This document shows, one piece after another, positions 9,716-20,196 of a stretch of DNA of 64,000 nucleotides; position 1 is the first letter of the stretch, and every line of letters begins with the position of its first letter. This DNA comes from Incurvaria masculella (Eukaryota; Arthropoda; Insecta; Lepidoptera; Incurvariidae): assembly GCA_946894095.1 (NCBI GenBank), contig OX335665.1, positions 7,016,001 to 7,080,000 of the forward strand, given 5' to 3'. The notes under the pieces are model-generated. The model worked only from the letters and a program-made list of their open reading frames with translations, had not been told where the DNA came from and made no database searches. The position numbers were made by a program, and so were the translations under genes.

Positions 9716-9976
9716 ACTAACGAAAACTAGTACTTTGTGATGTCACATTGCATTACTTTGAGATTTCGTCCATATAAAATGTGTCCAAGTGATTCGTTAG
9801 TCTTAGTTTCTGTTACAACTATTTATCTCAGCCTAAGACTAACTAAAAGTAGTACTTTGTGACGTCATTTCGACACACTTCGTACCGACGAAATGTCAAA
9901 GTAATGCAAAGTGACGTCACAAAGTACTACTTTTCGTTAGTCTTAGTTTATGTTTCGACTATTTATCTCAGCCTAA
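9716..9976. mobile_element. MITE-S interior and right arms, two modules
   Basis: After the array come ACTAACGAAAACTAGTAC, a central region and an inverted TTCGTTAGTCTTAGTTTCTG arm ending ATTTATCTCAGCC (about 9832). A second palindromic module follows to 9976 with TGACGTCA motifs. The first module has lost a CACAAAGTACTAC-type segment from its right arm. Confidence 0.8.
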
Positions 9977-10227
9977 GTGTGCATGTGATATATTCGCAGA
10001 CAATTTCATAAGCAAAAACAAATTTAACCCTCTTTGCCACAATACAAATATACAACATGAGTGCACATAATAATAGGCTTACTATAACGTATGGCCCGGG
10101 TAACATAGGCACGAAAAAACATTTAAAATCAAAAAGTTTAAAAAACTGTAACCCGATTAAAAGGTAAGAAACAAGGTAGGCGCTGTTCGTTATGATTACT
10201 CAATAAATCGGCGATATCAATCAGCGC
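9977..10227. other. unassigned
   Basis: No recognised feature; AT-rich, with a short CGATATCAATCAGCGCC stretch before a SINE tail. Confidence 0.4.
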
Positions 10228-10630
10228 CTACCTTTTTTTTGTATGCAACCTGAAATGGATGGCTAATACACCCAACTAACGTTATTTATTAGCCCAATAC
10301 ACTACATTCCCGAAGGAATTAGGTGCCATGCCAGGACCTTCCCTTCATGAGCACGGCTACATTGAACTGGATGGAAAACACGGACAATTTTGTATTGCCG
10401 CTTCGACCATCTTTTCATCCAATGCGATGGCACCAACCCGGGCGGGCTTGTAGGGGAAGGGGACCTACAGTTTTACACGGGTTCCGAACCATGGAGCAGC
10501 TCGCATTCGTGACGAAATCCACTCATCGAACTCGGAAAGAGAAAAACAGTGGTGCATGTCGGGGCGAGGAATTGAACCCAGACCTCTGGTCCGCTAGGCC
10601 AGTCCTTGCGCCACTAGGCTACGAGCCGCT
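10228..10630 (-). mobile_element. SINE-A copy, tRNA-type head
   Basis: Full-length arrangement on the minus strand: GAGCGGCTCGTAGCCTAGTG head, GGGTTCAATTCC box B, family body, and a CATCCATTTCAGGTTGCAT/poly-A tail. Part of a 190-codon plus-strand frame crosses it, but that frame is SINE sequence and not a gene. Confidence 0.85.
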
Positions 10631-11249
10631 CTTGTTTCTTGTTATAGTTTTTCCCATGAACGACGACGTAATATCGGCTGCCTTTTCAATACCTTCAATG
10701 GTGGTACCCGAAGACAGCGTACGCACAACGGAACACCCATTTGCGAAGAAAAAAAAAACAACAAAAAGAAGTCAACGTTTATCCCATTTAAGAGCAGGCG
10801 TGTCGGCGAAAGATGTCAAAGCAGGCAGAGGTCCGAACATTTTATCCACACATCGATATAATTGGTTTTCGACATTAAAGAGATCTTTTGTATGATTCTA
10901 CCTGTCGCCTTTAAGGGGATTGCCCTGTCGGCGTTATGAGTAGTGGCTCCATTCGTGTGAGCGAAATGTTCAATTAGGGTTCCGCTTAGAGTAGTTTGTA
11001 TTTTTAACCCACTGACAACTACCATTTCTGACTAGGTACGGCTCTCCTCTCTCCCTAAAATATGGTTGAAAGAGGCGATGGCTGTGCCCGGCGTGATGCT
11101 CGTGAACGGGTGCTGTTTGTGAGGACTGGCTTGCTCCAATTGGCAACATGTTAGATGGCGGGCATGGTCATCACAAAAAAACTGATATTTGTCATGAACT
11201 GTTGCATATGACACGAATTGTTGTATTTTATACTTTTGTAAACTTAGAC
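10631..11249. other. unassigned
   Basis: Moderately GC-rich in places. The plus-strand open frame that runs from the SINE to 10895 contains a lysine-rich stretch but no known motif. No repeat recognised. Confidence 0.4.
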
Positions 11250-11402
11250 TAAGTGGACGTTGAAAGAAAAACCAGCGGAGTTTCTTGGCTGTTCTTCTTC
11301 GCTGGGATTGCCAAACTGACTAATGAAAAAATATGAAGAATCCGAGTGCAGTGTACTGTCTATGGATTATGAATAAACAATAAACAAAAAAAAAAAACAA
11401 CA
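11250..11402 (+). mobile_element. LINE 3' end with poly-A
   Basis: GCGGAGTTTCTTGGCTGTTC, TTCTTCGCTGGGATTGCC, then GAATAAACAATAAACAAAAA and a long A run. This resembles the 3' UTR ends at 13930 and 23815 (TTTCTTGTCGGCTCTTCTTCG), so it is one of a group of related LINE tails. Confidence 0.6.
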
Positions 11403-11660
11403 ATGAGGGTTGCTGTTTCTCTTGTTGTTTGTTCTTTGGCTTAAACTCTTCTACCAAAGAATTGCTGGCAGTAAGTAGGTTTTAGATCTAAGTGTGGATG
11501 TCATTACTGTGGACGGAGCAAATATTTAGACCAGTGAAGTATCTTTGCGGGTTCTTCTTTACTGAGAGTTGATCGAATCCGCGGATACTTCAGTTTCTGA
11601 TGTAACTTCGTGTAGTTTGACTACCAAAAGTTTGAATAAATGAAAAGAAATGAAAACTCT
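11403..11660 (+). mobile_element. LINE 3' end (family B)
   Basis: GGGTTGCTGTTTCTCTTG, TTTGCGGGTTCTTCTTTACT, GATCGAATCCGCGGAT, GTAGTTTGACTACCAAAAG and a GAATAAATGAAAAGAAATG tail. Same arrangement as 40228-40477. Confidence 0.65.
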
Positions 11661-11904
11661 TATAGGACACATTCGTCGTCCATCTATTTGCCACTGAATA
11701 GCCATTAAATTAAAAACTATTTCTTAGGGTTACCATGGTATTTTTTTATAATTTGGAAGGACTCGTTTGGAAGACGAATCCACAGACGTAACTTGAGCGC
11801 GTTGTGCCCTACAATACAAACAAAGTGTAGGAGTGAGACGTCAATTCAAGTGCTACTACCGCGAGTAGGAAAAAGATGGGACATACCTGCTCAATTAGAC
11901 TTTT

Positions 11905-12248
11905 AGGCTGAGATAAATAGTCGTAACAGAAACTAAGACTAACGAAATGTAGTACTTTGTGACGTCACTTTGACACATTTTGTATGGACGAATTCTCAGA
12001 GTAATGCAAAGTGACGTCACAAAGTACTACTTTTCGTTAGTCTTAGGTTGAGATAAATAGTCGCATCAGAAACTAAGACTAACGGAAAGTAGTACTTTGT
12101 GACGTCACTTTGATACATTTTGTATGGACGAAATCTCAAAGTAATGCGAATTGACGTCACAAAGTACTACTTTTCGTTAGTCTTAGTTTCTGTTACGACT
12201 ATTTATCTCAGCCTTAGTTTCTGTTACGACTATTTATCTCAACTTTAG
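11905..12248. mobile_element. MITE-S, double copy
   Basis: Two palindromic modules in tandem joined at about 12045. Each has GGCTGAGATAAATAG / CTATTTATCTCAGCC-type ends, AAGTAGTACTTTGTGACGTC arms and a TTTTGTATGGACGAA centre. The right end has two terminal repeats in a row (12181-12240), the minimal form of the tandem expansion seen at 8972. Perfect TGACGTCA palindromes lie at about 11960 and inside the other arms. Confidence 0.85.
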
Positions 12249-12424
12249 AATCGTTATCACTATCGGTCTGAATCGGTCACTGATGTAATGTGAAATGTTT
12301 TTACGTAACATCTTTATGATTTCTCAAGTTTTCGTTTAAGAAACGCACGGACGTAAAAACCCACTGATCTCTGTCAATCATATTTCTTAAATTGAAACAT
12401 AACTTCAGAACCTTATTTTGAAGC

Positions 12425-12855
12425 TGTATTTCGATTAGTTACATTCTAAAAACTTCTATATTTGTAAAGAGGAACCCATCAGAGTATAATTGTCATACTC
12501 ACAGGTATCGCACAAGAAATATGTATAGACTGATTGATGTGAAACACTCTTTATCATTCTATGAAAAAAGCATGTATAGTACTAGCATTAAAATATATAA
12601 CAAAATTCCTACAGACATAAAATTAAATGAAAATATCAATACATTTAAGCGAGAATTAAAGAAATGGATTCTCAAGAAAAACTTTTACAATTTGCAGGAA
12701 TTTCTCAGCGCATAATAATGTGATGTTGTATATTATATTAATTCGTATGTGTACGACACAAGGCTGACGATGCGCTGTGTAATTATGTAGACCTCTGTAT
12801 ATTTCCACCACAAACAAATTTCTGGTTCTGATTCTGATTTTGATTTTTATTAAAA
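12425..12855 (+). mobile_element. LINE fragment: RT C-terminus and 3' UTR
   Basis: An open frame at 12521-12715, with in-frame continuity back to about 12473, encodes residues such as STSIKIYNKIPTDIK and FKRELKKWILKKNFY. This is the pattern (…YN.IP..I……FK..LK.WLL….FY) at the extreme C-terminus of many non-LTR reverse transcriptases. A UTR follows and ends in a (TTCTGA)n-like tail at 12820-12845. Upstream coding sequence is frameshifted or missing. Clade not assignable. Confidence 0.65.
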
Positions 12856-13191
12856 AAAATATAATATCAGTACATTTCGTATGAAACAATTTTTGTCTCA
12901 TACGTCCGTGAGCTAGTCTATGGACGAATCGGCCACCGGCCCACCCAACCCCTTAAGGCGACGCAGCCTACCTGTTGCCCCCGCCATATATCTTAAGGCC
13001 TACAAAGCTGTTGTGACAAGCGGTGCGACTGTAGCATGGGTGGTCCGCGGCGGCGGGGGTAGTATATCACCTTAATCGATGGGGGGTGAAATGTCAAAAC
13101 ATCTTTGGCGGTGAGCGTTCGGCGCGTAAAGTGTAAAGACATTCATGGTTTTTACTTTGGTGATTTTTATGTTACCTGTCTTGGATAGTTT
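12856..13191. other. unassigned, partly GC-rich
   Basis: Contains CGGCCACCGGCCCACCC and GTCCGCGGCGGCGGGGG stretches at 12930-13070. No exon or repeat is recognised. Confidence 0.4.
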
Positions 13192-13363
13192 AGGCTGAGA
13201 TAAATAGTCGTAACAGAAACTAAGACTAACGAAAAGTAGTACTTTGTGACGTCAATTTGCATTACTTTGAGATTGCGTCCATACAAAATGTGTCAAAGTG
13301 ACGTCACAAAGTACTACTTTCCGTTAGTCTTAGTTTTTGTTACGTCTATTTATCTCAGCCTTA
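13192..13363. mobile_element. MITE-S, single complete copy
   Basis: The cleanest member: (TTA)GGCTGAGATAAATAG at the left and CTATTTATCTCAGCC(TTA) at the right, about 172 bp, nearly palindromic throughout. The TTA on each side suggests a 3-bp PIF/Harbinger (Tourist-like) target. TGACGTCA is present in both arms. Confidence 0.85.
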
Positions 13364-13506
13364 GTGTTCTATCTAGTGGGTCTCATCAATCCATCCAAGA
13401 GCTTATTTAATTATTTCTTATTTAATTCATACACGGCTAAATAAATTGAAAATACATATAATGACAATGATAACGTAATTCGTTTGCTCGTTTTAAACAA
13501 AACAAT

Positions 13507-13670
13507 GGCAAAAATCGTCCAAGTGCGAGTCGGACTCGCACGTTGGCACGTTGTGGTGGCCCACTTTCATTTTTATTATTTTTTTATTTTACACTCTGTG
13601 AATATTTCAGCTGCCTACCTGTTACGGTTCATGAGATACAGACCTGTAACAGACGGACAGCGGAAGATTT
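13507..13670 (-). mobile_element. MINE-like repeat, truncated
   Basis: Plus strand starts CGTCCAAGTGCGAGTCGG, ACTCGCAC; later TTTCAGCTGCCTACCTGTTA, CATGAGATACAGACCTG and GACGGACAGCGGA. Compare 22184-22559 in the opposite orientation. The (CCGT)n block is reduced to a single unit. Confidence 0.75.
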
Positions 13671-13929
13671 TTATTTAATGTTTTATAACTACTAACAACT
13701 TGACAATCGATACAATTCTGTATCGTTTTTTTTTTCTATTATTATATTCTCTGACATGGGTACTACATTGTAGTATGAATTTGTTTATTTACTAACTTAT
13801 ATTTGATTTGATATTACCTTGTATCAAAAATCACGATGGCTTTTTGCACCGGAATAATTTAGATCATAATTCCTATTAATTTAGAATAAGATGTCATTAT
13901 CGTAGTCAAGAGTTTGCTATTCACCAATG
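13671..13929. other. unassigned
   Basis: AT-rich, nothing recognised. Confidence 0.4.
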
Positions 13930-14137
13930 TATATAATGTTCTTTGTGAGCAGTCAATCACTGTAAACTAGTTTGTAAGTATCAGTGGAAAACAATATATA
14001 TAATGACCAACCTGACGAAGTTTCTTGTCGGCTCTTCTTCGCCAGAAGTAATCGAACCGACAGGAAAAAAAAATGACGAATCCGAGTGTGTAATATACAT
14101 CTAATGGAGGAAATAGAGAAACTGAAAGTGAAAGTGA
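13930..14137 (+). mobile_element. LINE 3' end (family C)
   Basis: AAACTAGTTTGTAAGTATCA, ATGACCAACCTGACGAAG, TTTCTTGTCGGCTCTTC, AATCCGAGTGTGTAATATAC and GTGAAAGTGA. A second copy is at 23815-24005. Confidence 0.65.
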
Positions 14138-14138
14138 T

Positions 14139-14178
14139 AGGGTTCCGTTGGCACCCTTTGGGTACGGAGCCCTAAAAA
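14139..14178 (-). mobile_element. MINE-like terminal fragment
   Basis: AGGGTTCCGTTGGCACCC and TTGGGTACGGAGCCCTAAAA, the same end as 59711-59750; 40 bp remain. Confidence 0.6.
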
Positions 14179-14185
14179 GGAACAC

Positions 14186-14630
14186 TTAAGGTGGCCCATC
14201 CCGCTCATCTCCCCATACAAAAGGGGAAAGAAGATCACGCCCATATTTCTTGTCAGAGATCCAAAAAATTTGCTCAAAATAGCTTTATTTGATCGAACTA
14301 GATGTCTGATGACCATTGGCATTGTAAAATTGTGTTTGGTTTCTAAGTTATAAGGTCCGAAAGTTCGAATTTTTCGCGCGTTTTATGCAATAACTTTGGA
14401 GGTGGATTACGCAATGATAAAGTAAGAACATCTTAAAAAGATTAGTCATCAGACTTGCTTATTTAATCAAGATTTATAATCTATTTGGTTTTTGTTAGAT
14501 TTTTGACTACAGCGGTCGTGGTTTACTTTTAGCTATAAGTCGTCTTGAAATTAAAATTTTCGTAAATCTTACCAAATCATACACTATGCACTTTGTCTTT
14601 TTTGTGGACATGTTGCATCCTCTTCCATCC
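14186..14630. mobile_element. MITE-P, reverse orientation, 3'-truncated
   Basis: Begins TTAAGGTGGCCCATCCCGC and continues with CCCATATTTCTTGTCAGAG, CTAGATGTCTGATGACC, TCTATTTGGTTTTTGTTAG to GACATGTTGCATC. The GTTGGGCCACCTTAA end is missing; a MINE-like copy starts about 8 bp later. Confidence 0.8.
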
Positions 14631-14637
14631 TTCATCC

Positions 14638-15003
14638 AAAGGGTGAAAGCGGAACCCTGTTACTAAGCCTCCGCTGTCCGTCCGTCCGTCTGTCACAGAG
14701 CTGTTTCTCATGAAACGTAATAGGTATTTATTTATTTATTTATTTATATATTTCTTTCACCGTTAGGCATTAGAACATTTTTAACACATAACAATTTAAA
14801 ATAACACATTATCCAATATCAAATGATAACAAAATGAAATATCAGATAAATTCAGTCAGTAGGCAGCTGACATTTTCGCAGTGTGTATTTATTTTGCCGC
14901 TATAAAAACAAATAAAAAAAATACGTGATTTTTTTGTGTTCAATCTTGTACGATGGTACGGAACCGTTCGTGTGCGAGTCCGACTCGCACTTGACCGGTT
15001 TTC
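14638..15003 (+). mobile_element. MINE-like repeat with nested insertion
   Basis: AAGGGTGAAAGCGGAACCC, CTAAGCCTCCGCTGTCCG, a short (TCCG)n, TCATGAAACGTAATAGG, then after an insertion AGTAGGCAGCTGACATTTTC, ending GTGCGAGTCCGACTCGCAC and TTGACCGGTTTT. The element is split by 14727-14850. Confidence 0.75.
14727..14850 (-). mobile_element. simple-repeat-tailed insertion inside the MINE-like copy
   Basis: (TATT)n at 14725-14750 followed by TTTCACCGTTAGGCATTAG and AT-rich sequence, interrupting the MINE-like element between GTAATAGG and CAGTCAGTAGGCAGCTG. Probably an antisense LINE or SINE 3' end. Confidence 0.5.
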
Positions 15004-16721
15004 TGAGCACCTTTGGTTCTCGGCACACCCACTCATACCGGGATTTCATAAAGAAAAACACAGTAGCCTAATAAAATCATGAAAATTCAGTCCAGCATCA
15101 CATTGACTACAGGAACCAGCAACACAGCACCTGCTTCATTGCGAGCCCGTTGAAAGAAAACCTCGTGAGTTATACATCACATCCGTTAGACCAATAATTA
15201 ACATCGATGCTTAGGTAGGTGTGGTTTCCATGCTATAAGCACAGGCTGAATCCCCAATTAAAATATAGCAATTAATCAAAACACGGACAAAGAGAAACGA
15301 GATGCGCAGCTGTTTCGGTGAAAACCAGATCGGCAAAGGCTATTTTATTTTCTGGATTTCTAGCTATCTAGATTCTAGTTTATTACTCTCGAATTCAGAG
15401 AGCATCCGTCAAAACTTAGTACAAGATAGATTAGCGCCGTACCAACGATACAAAAACCGATATAACGATCAAAAATGCGAGTACATGTTTGATATGATGA
15501 CAACAAATACAGAGCGTGATCGATTAAAAATAAAATAACGTATCTTTACTTTTTCTGTGGTAGGAAATATAAAGTACCTGTTTTTTCAAAATGCCTTGTT
15601 TTATTTTCCTTCAAATGAGTTCGGTAGGAGTCAGTAATTATTTTGAAATTCCGCAGGGGTTCATGTCTTCAAAAAGGTTAAGAAACCCTGCTATAGATGA
15701 AGGGTCTAGTCTATGTAGTATTTAGTAATGGCGTGACCGACTTTGATGAAAGTTTTCAGACAATGTCTAGATTTTTTCGACGGGTGTTCCTGTGAAGTTT
15801 TGAAGGTCAGAAGCTCTGCTCGGGTGAATGTTTGAAAGTTTATAAATAACGGCGTCGTCGTAACCAATCTTGATCGAATTTTCAGGCAATTGCGTGCAAT
15901 CCTGTGCATTATTTAAGTTTAGAAGAACCGCTCAAGCGAATGTCCAAAATGAAATTGACCCGAGCGGGTACCTTAGCTAGTCTTTAATTTATTAGAAACA
16001 AGATTATTGCGTTATTAACGGAGTGTACCGAAGATCTCCGTTTTAATATTGAGGAAAAATTATTTCGTACATCCGGCTGTTTCCCTCTACACGACGCATT
16101 TATCAACATCATTTCATTCCATTTTTCAAGGGAATGAAATTTGGCAAGTAAGTTCGATGTTTAAATAATTTTTTTTAGTCGGGCCAGTTTTATATATTTT
16201 TTTTCAAATTTTTTTTTTTTTTTTAAATGTCAAATGTTCAAAAAGATAGTCTCGTGAGGTCTACAGTGTAATACTCATAATAGCATGTTATAGAAAAGTA
16301 ATTGTAACTTAAAACACAGAATCTTCAGGTTCAAATAACGTTTTCGGAACTCACCCACTGCTGGCTTAGCAGTTGCCTACCTTGTCCCTCCGAAAGTGCG
16401 CGCGGCGAGCGGAAAGCGTGCTCTATAGGCCACGAACTTGAATCCAAGAGCGGCGTTCGAAAAATAAAACTAATGCAACGGTCGACCAATCGCGTCGATT
16501 CGTTCGATTCGTTTTGTCCGTTTGATTTAGGAACGAATTAAACAAAACACTGTTGGCGTAATAAACCGTTTCCTTCTAGTTACAATCGAGCGGGAAGAAG
16601 TTGTTTTATTTTGACTTTTGGTTTTATTTTAACGATATTCAAGTCAATGATTTTGGCTTGTTTGTCTTATCGTTTGTGTTTATTGCTTAGAATAAAGGTT
16701 GACGTTAGCTGGGGCTTGATT
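15004..16721. other. unassigned, about 1.7 kb
   Basis: Unique-looking. 15640-15985 resembles low-copy repeat debris (AAGGGTCTAGTCTATGTAG ... GAGCGGGTACCTTAGCTAGT, a form also glimpsed near 41520). 16380-16500 is richer in CpG (GTGCGCGCGGCGAGCGG). An open frame at 15302-15538 has no motif. No exon is supported. Confidence 0.4.
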
Positions 16722-16805
16722 TTTTTATGTAACTGGTTATGGATGGCTAATTACTACACCCACTGTAATGATATTAGCCCGCCCAACAATTAGGTGCAAT
16801 CATGC
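16722..16805 (-). mobile_element. SINE-A tail fragment
   Basis: TTTTTTATGTAACTGG, ATGGATGGCTAATTAC and ATGATATTAGCCC then TTAGGTGCAATCATGCC; only the 3' end of the element. Confidence 0.65.
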
Positions 16806-17075
16806 CATTTTTCTTCTTCTCCTTCAGCCTTTTGTTGTCCACTGCTGGACGTAGGCCTCCCCCAGACTTCCCCAAGTTGTGCGGTCTCCTGTTCTTCTTC
16901 GCCAGTTGTCACCTGCTGTCTGACGTATACCGTCTGACCGACGTGCTGGCGGTTTGCCGACGCTTCTTTTCCCTGTGTAGGGTCTCCAGATCAATACTCC
17001 TGTGCTCCATCTGTGGTCATCTCTGCGACATACGTGACCTGCCCATTGCCACTTGAGTTTAGCAACCCTATGCAT
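16806..17075 (-). mobile_element. RTE-type LINE, C-terminal RT fragment
   Basis: Minus-strand frame 16824-17075 encodes KLKWQWAGHVCRRDDHRWS, then WRPYTGKRSVGKPPARRSD and GSLGEAYVQQWT before the stop. The WAGH..R, GR/KRSVGRPP.RW.D and EAYVQQW motifs are the conserved C-terminus of RTE-clade reverse transcriptases. Only about 80 residues remain, so this is a 5'-truncated dead copy. Confidence 0.85.
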
Positions 17076-17879
17076 AATGTCTGTGAAATCATACCTTTAT
17101 GAGAATTGAATTGAATGGATAATATATTGGTTCAGTGTCCCCGTAATAAAGCGATCTCTAAATCACACAAACATAGAACTTATTCGTCGAAATCACCAAA
17201 CCTGAAAATATTTTATGATTGTATCTTAGTATCAAAGCCGAAAAAGTCTGCAAGATATTTGTAGAGTAAGATTAGTTAAGTACTTGAGGCACACATACAT
17301 AAAGCTTTCATGCGAAGTAAAAAGGTGTTTTTATGCGCTCAGAATGAATACGTTTCTTGTCAGCAACTCCAACGACACGTTCCGAGCCGTAAGTCCAATT
17401 TGAATTTCGAACCACAAAAAACGCGCGCCATGATGAAGTCGCCATCGCTCGCGCGCGATTGGTCCGTTCGTAAAAGGAACGGTTTTTTTTTATTTTTAAT
17501 TACGTGGGCCCAGCGATAATTAGGAGTCTATGCGGTGTCTGGAGCATCGTTTAATATTAGTCCCGGAGGCGGTGAATATTCAGGTAACATAATTACGAGT
17601 AGTTTTACAATTCAGTTTAAATAATAGGATATTTTTATTTTATTTAAGAACTACTAATATAAAACAAAACTCACACAGTTTATGATCCTATTATTAGCTA
17701 CACAGTGTCAATGTTACTAATACATCCTATGAAGGCTACATATCTATCAGTGATGATTAATTAAACAATGGGACGAAAACCTGTTGTAAAAACTTGCTAA
17801 ACCTGGGTCGTGGGGTGTGTAAGTTATTCACTGCTTAATTGGCTATATCGGGATTAATTAGCAGTAATTTATAGGTAAT
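17076..17879. other. unassigned
   Basis: Includes a CpG-richer part at 17370-17480 (AACGCGCGCCATGATG, GCTCGCGCGCGATTGG) with a possible inverted CCAAT box. No coding exon is recognised. Confidence 0.4.
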
Positions 17880-18130
17880 TTTTTTTTATGGAACTATACA
17901 CCTACTGTTATGATATTAACACAACACACCGCATTCTCGATGAAATTTGGTGTCATGTCGGGAACTCATACCGGGCTAAATTTAATTGGATGGAAAATAC
18001 GGACAGATTTTCATCGCTTCGAATGTATTTTGTTGTCGAATGTAACCGAACTCGGGCGGGTTTATCTCTACCCATTATCGATGACTCTACCACGTAGGGA
18101 CCTACTGTTTCACATACGGCAGTGAACCGC
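17880..18130 (-). mobile_element. SINE-A, diverged
   Basis: GTTATGATATTAACACAAC, TGGATGGAAAATACGGAC, CGAACTCGGGCGGGTTT and CACGTAGGGACCTACTG track the family body with many changes; the head is lost. Confidence 0.65.
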
Positions 18131-18340
18131 GTTGTTAACTTTATCTTCATTTACACTTTTTTTTGTGGCGTATTAAAGAACTTTCAATCACAATTTAGGC
18201 CGGAGTGCCCATCTCTCGTTAAGGTTAACGTTATCGCTAAACATTTTCTGTCTCCTTTTTTTATGCTTTAAGATACAAGACGAAAGAGAGACACAATTTA
18301 AGAATAACAATAATCATAACCAGAAATGTTGAACAACAGC
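18131..18340. other. unassigned
   Basis: Nothing recognised. Confidence 0.35.
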
Positions 18341-18633
18341 CTTAGCCCCGATTGCCGAAGAGCCGGCTGAGTTAATCAATGTTCAAACACTTCACTTTTA
18401 GTGAACCGTACGGAGTTCCTTCCACAAAGTGACGTGTTCAATCTTACGTTGACGTTGATTTTGATTTTCGTCTCTTGAGTGCAAGAAAGGACAAAACATC
18501 AAAATTAACGTCAACGTATGATTAAACACGTCACTTTGTATGAATAGTATGGAAGGGACTCAGTGCGGGTCACTAAAAGTGACGTGTTAGAAACATTGAT
18601 TAACTCGGCCGTCTCTTCGTGCACTCGGCCCTC
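18341..18633. mobile_element. MITE-K, double-length copy
   Basis: Left (TTA)GCCCCGATTGCCGAAG and right CTTCGTGCACTCGGCCC; arms contain TTTTAGTGAACCGTACGGAG / CTAAAAGTGACGTG and ACGTTGACGTTGATTTTG / AAAATTAACGTCAACG. Related copies at 39332 and 47104 are about 163 bp, so this looks like two copies fused head to head near 18480. Confidence 0.75.
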
Positions 18634-18865
18634 AGTCTTTGTGATGTAAATGAAACCCGCACCGCCTCATGGAGAAACTCGAAATATGATTGGAACGTGG
18701 AGCAAAGGTCCATTTTAATGGCAAGTACGATGCTCGCTGACGATTTAATTGTGCTCGGTGAAGAGAAATTCTTTTAAAGTGATCATTATCTCGTTAAGGC
18801 TGTTTGCTGTCTTGAATAAAACGCGCTGGCAGAATGTTGAATCCGAGTATTCACTTCGTATGGTA
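18634..18865. other. unassigned
   Basis: Nothing recognised. Confidence 0.35.
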
Positions 18866-19584
18866 GATAGACTAGGAGGTCGTGACAAAATTGGTAACGA
18901 TAACGTAAATGGCAAAAACTGTTCTCACAGGATAAAGACCAACTGTTTGAAGCTAAATGTGTCAGTCTGCCTGCGCTTAGTGGTTGCGTTACATAGATAA
19001 GGCGCCTAGTTATGGTATATATGATAATGTAGATGGCTGCAAATAACGAAGCATGTAAGTGTCAGTACATACTTGCTCAGCAATACCAAAACCACAAAAT
19101 TTTTCGTTGCATTTTGTATTAACAGACGATTTAGCTTACAAATATAAATTTAGGTATATTTAAGCATTTAACAGAGCAAGAGATGAGACGACGACATAGT
19201 TAAAATTGCTGGCAGAATATGGACAAGAAAGCCAAAAGAGAGAAAACAATGCGAAGAAATGGGGGAGGCCTTTACCCTGCAGCGGGGAGCAATTTGAAAA
19301 ATGATAACACTCTAGAAATCATCACAATGTAATGATTACCATCTGTGCTCATAAAATAAACGGCTTTATTATTATTATTATTAAGAATTTAATTGAAAAA
19401 CTACTTTTTATAGTTGGATAATTATTAGGTATCGAAATTTCTAGACAATCATTATATTTATCAGCAGGTATATACCAACATAATTATTTTATAGCCAATC
19501 TAGATAACGCAACCACTTGGCGCCGCGCCGCAGATTCAGCCATTTACCTTATCGTGACCAAACATGTCGTGACCTCCCGGAATA
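18866..19584. mobile_element. MITE-L palindrome with RTE insertion
   Basis: Left arm AGGAGGTCGTGAC, AACGTAAATGGC, GTCAGTCTGCCTGCGC, AGTGGTTGCGTT; right arm AACGCAACCACTTGGCG, ACCTTATCGTGACC, GTCGTGACCTCCCGG. It is split by 19176-19386 and has an internal deletion in the right arm. Intact relatives at 35237 and 45388 are about 550 bp. Confidence 0.75.
19176..19386 (+). mobile_element. RTE-type LINE 3' end
   Basis: GATGAGACGACGACATAG codes for RRDDIVKIAG, then WTRKAKRE, matching the W.DDI.K.AG..W...A..R segment of RTE C-termini. AGGCCTTTACCCTGCAGC follows and a (ATT)n tail at about 19368-19384. Inserted into MITE-L. Confidence 0.75.
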
Positions 19585-20034
19585 TGTTGGACTGAGGCAG
19601 TCGAAAGATGAACTTGATATTTCTCAAATGTCACAGAAGTCTAATGCTTGTCGTAATAACTCCAATTTATTGTCAATTTGCCGATCACTTTCGTTTTTTT
19701 TTTCAAATGTTTTAGGTACATAAGCAATGTATAGAAGAAGATTTCCCTCATAACTTATTTTTAAAATTCTGGTAATCACACGACAGCACAAAACGTTTTC
19801 AATACTGAATATCAATTTGTTAACAATTACAAGAAAACAAAAGCCGCACGTGGTATTCAAACATTACACGCAAAAGTAATACAATTTACTGTGCATACAA
19901 ATTATTGTAAAGCAAACTGGTCATACGCATTTTAGACAATGTTATCATCAAATTTTACTAAGTCCATGGCAATTGAATTAAAAAAGAAAATATTTTTAGT
20001 TTTTTTCGAAATAGTATGTACATCGGTTCGTATT
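19585..20034. other. unassigned
   Basis: AT-rich; nothing recognised. Confidence 0.4.
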
Positions 20035-20196
20035 GGTTTTATGTAACTGGACATGGATGGCTAATACCACACTCTGTCTTGATTAAAACAAAACACAGCC
20101 CTAGGTGTCATGCCAGAACCTTTCTTATATTTCAAGGCAACATTGAACTGACTGAAAAACACGGACAATCTTAATTTCTGCTTCGGCCATCCATCA
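20035..20196 (-). mobile_element. SINE-A, part 1 of a split copy
   Basis: TTTATGTAACTGGACATGG, GGCTAATACCACACTCTG, CATTGAACTGACTGAAAA, CTTCGGCCATCCATCA. The copy is interrupted at a TTAA by the MITE-P cluster and resumes at 21699. Confidence 0.8.

Noticed and set aside
10323..10895. 190-codon plus-strand open frame
   Set aside because: The first half is SINE-A sequence read in an arbitrary frame; the remainder has no domain.
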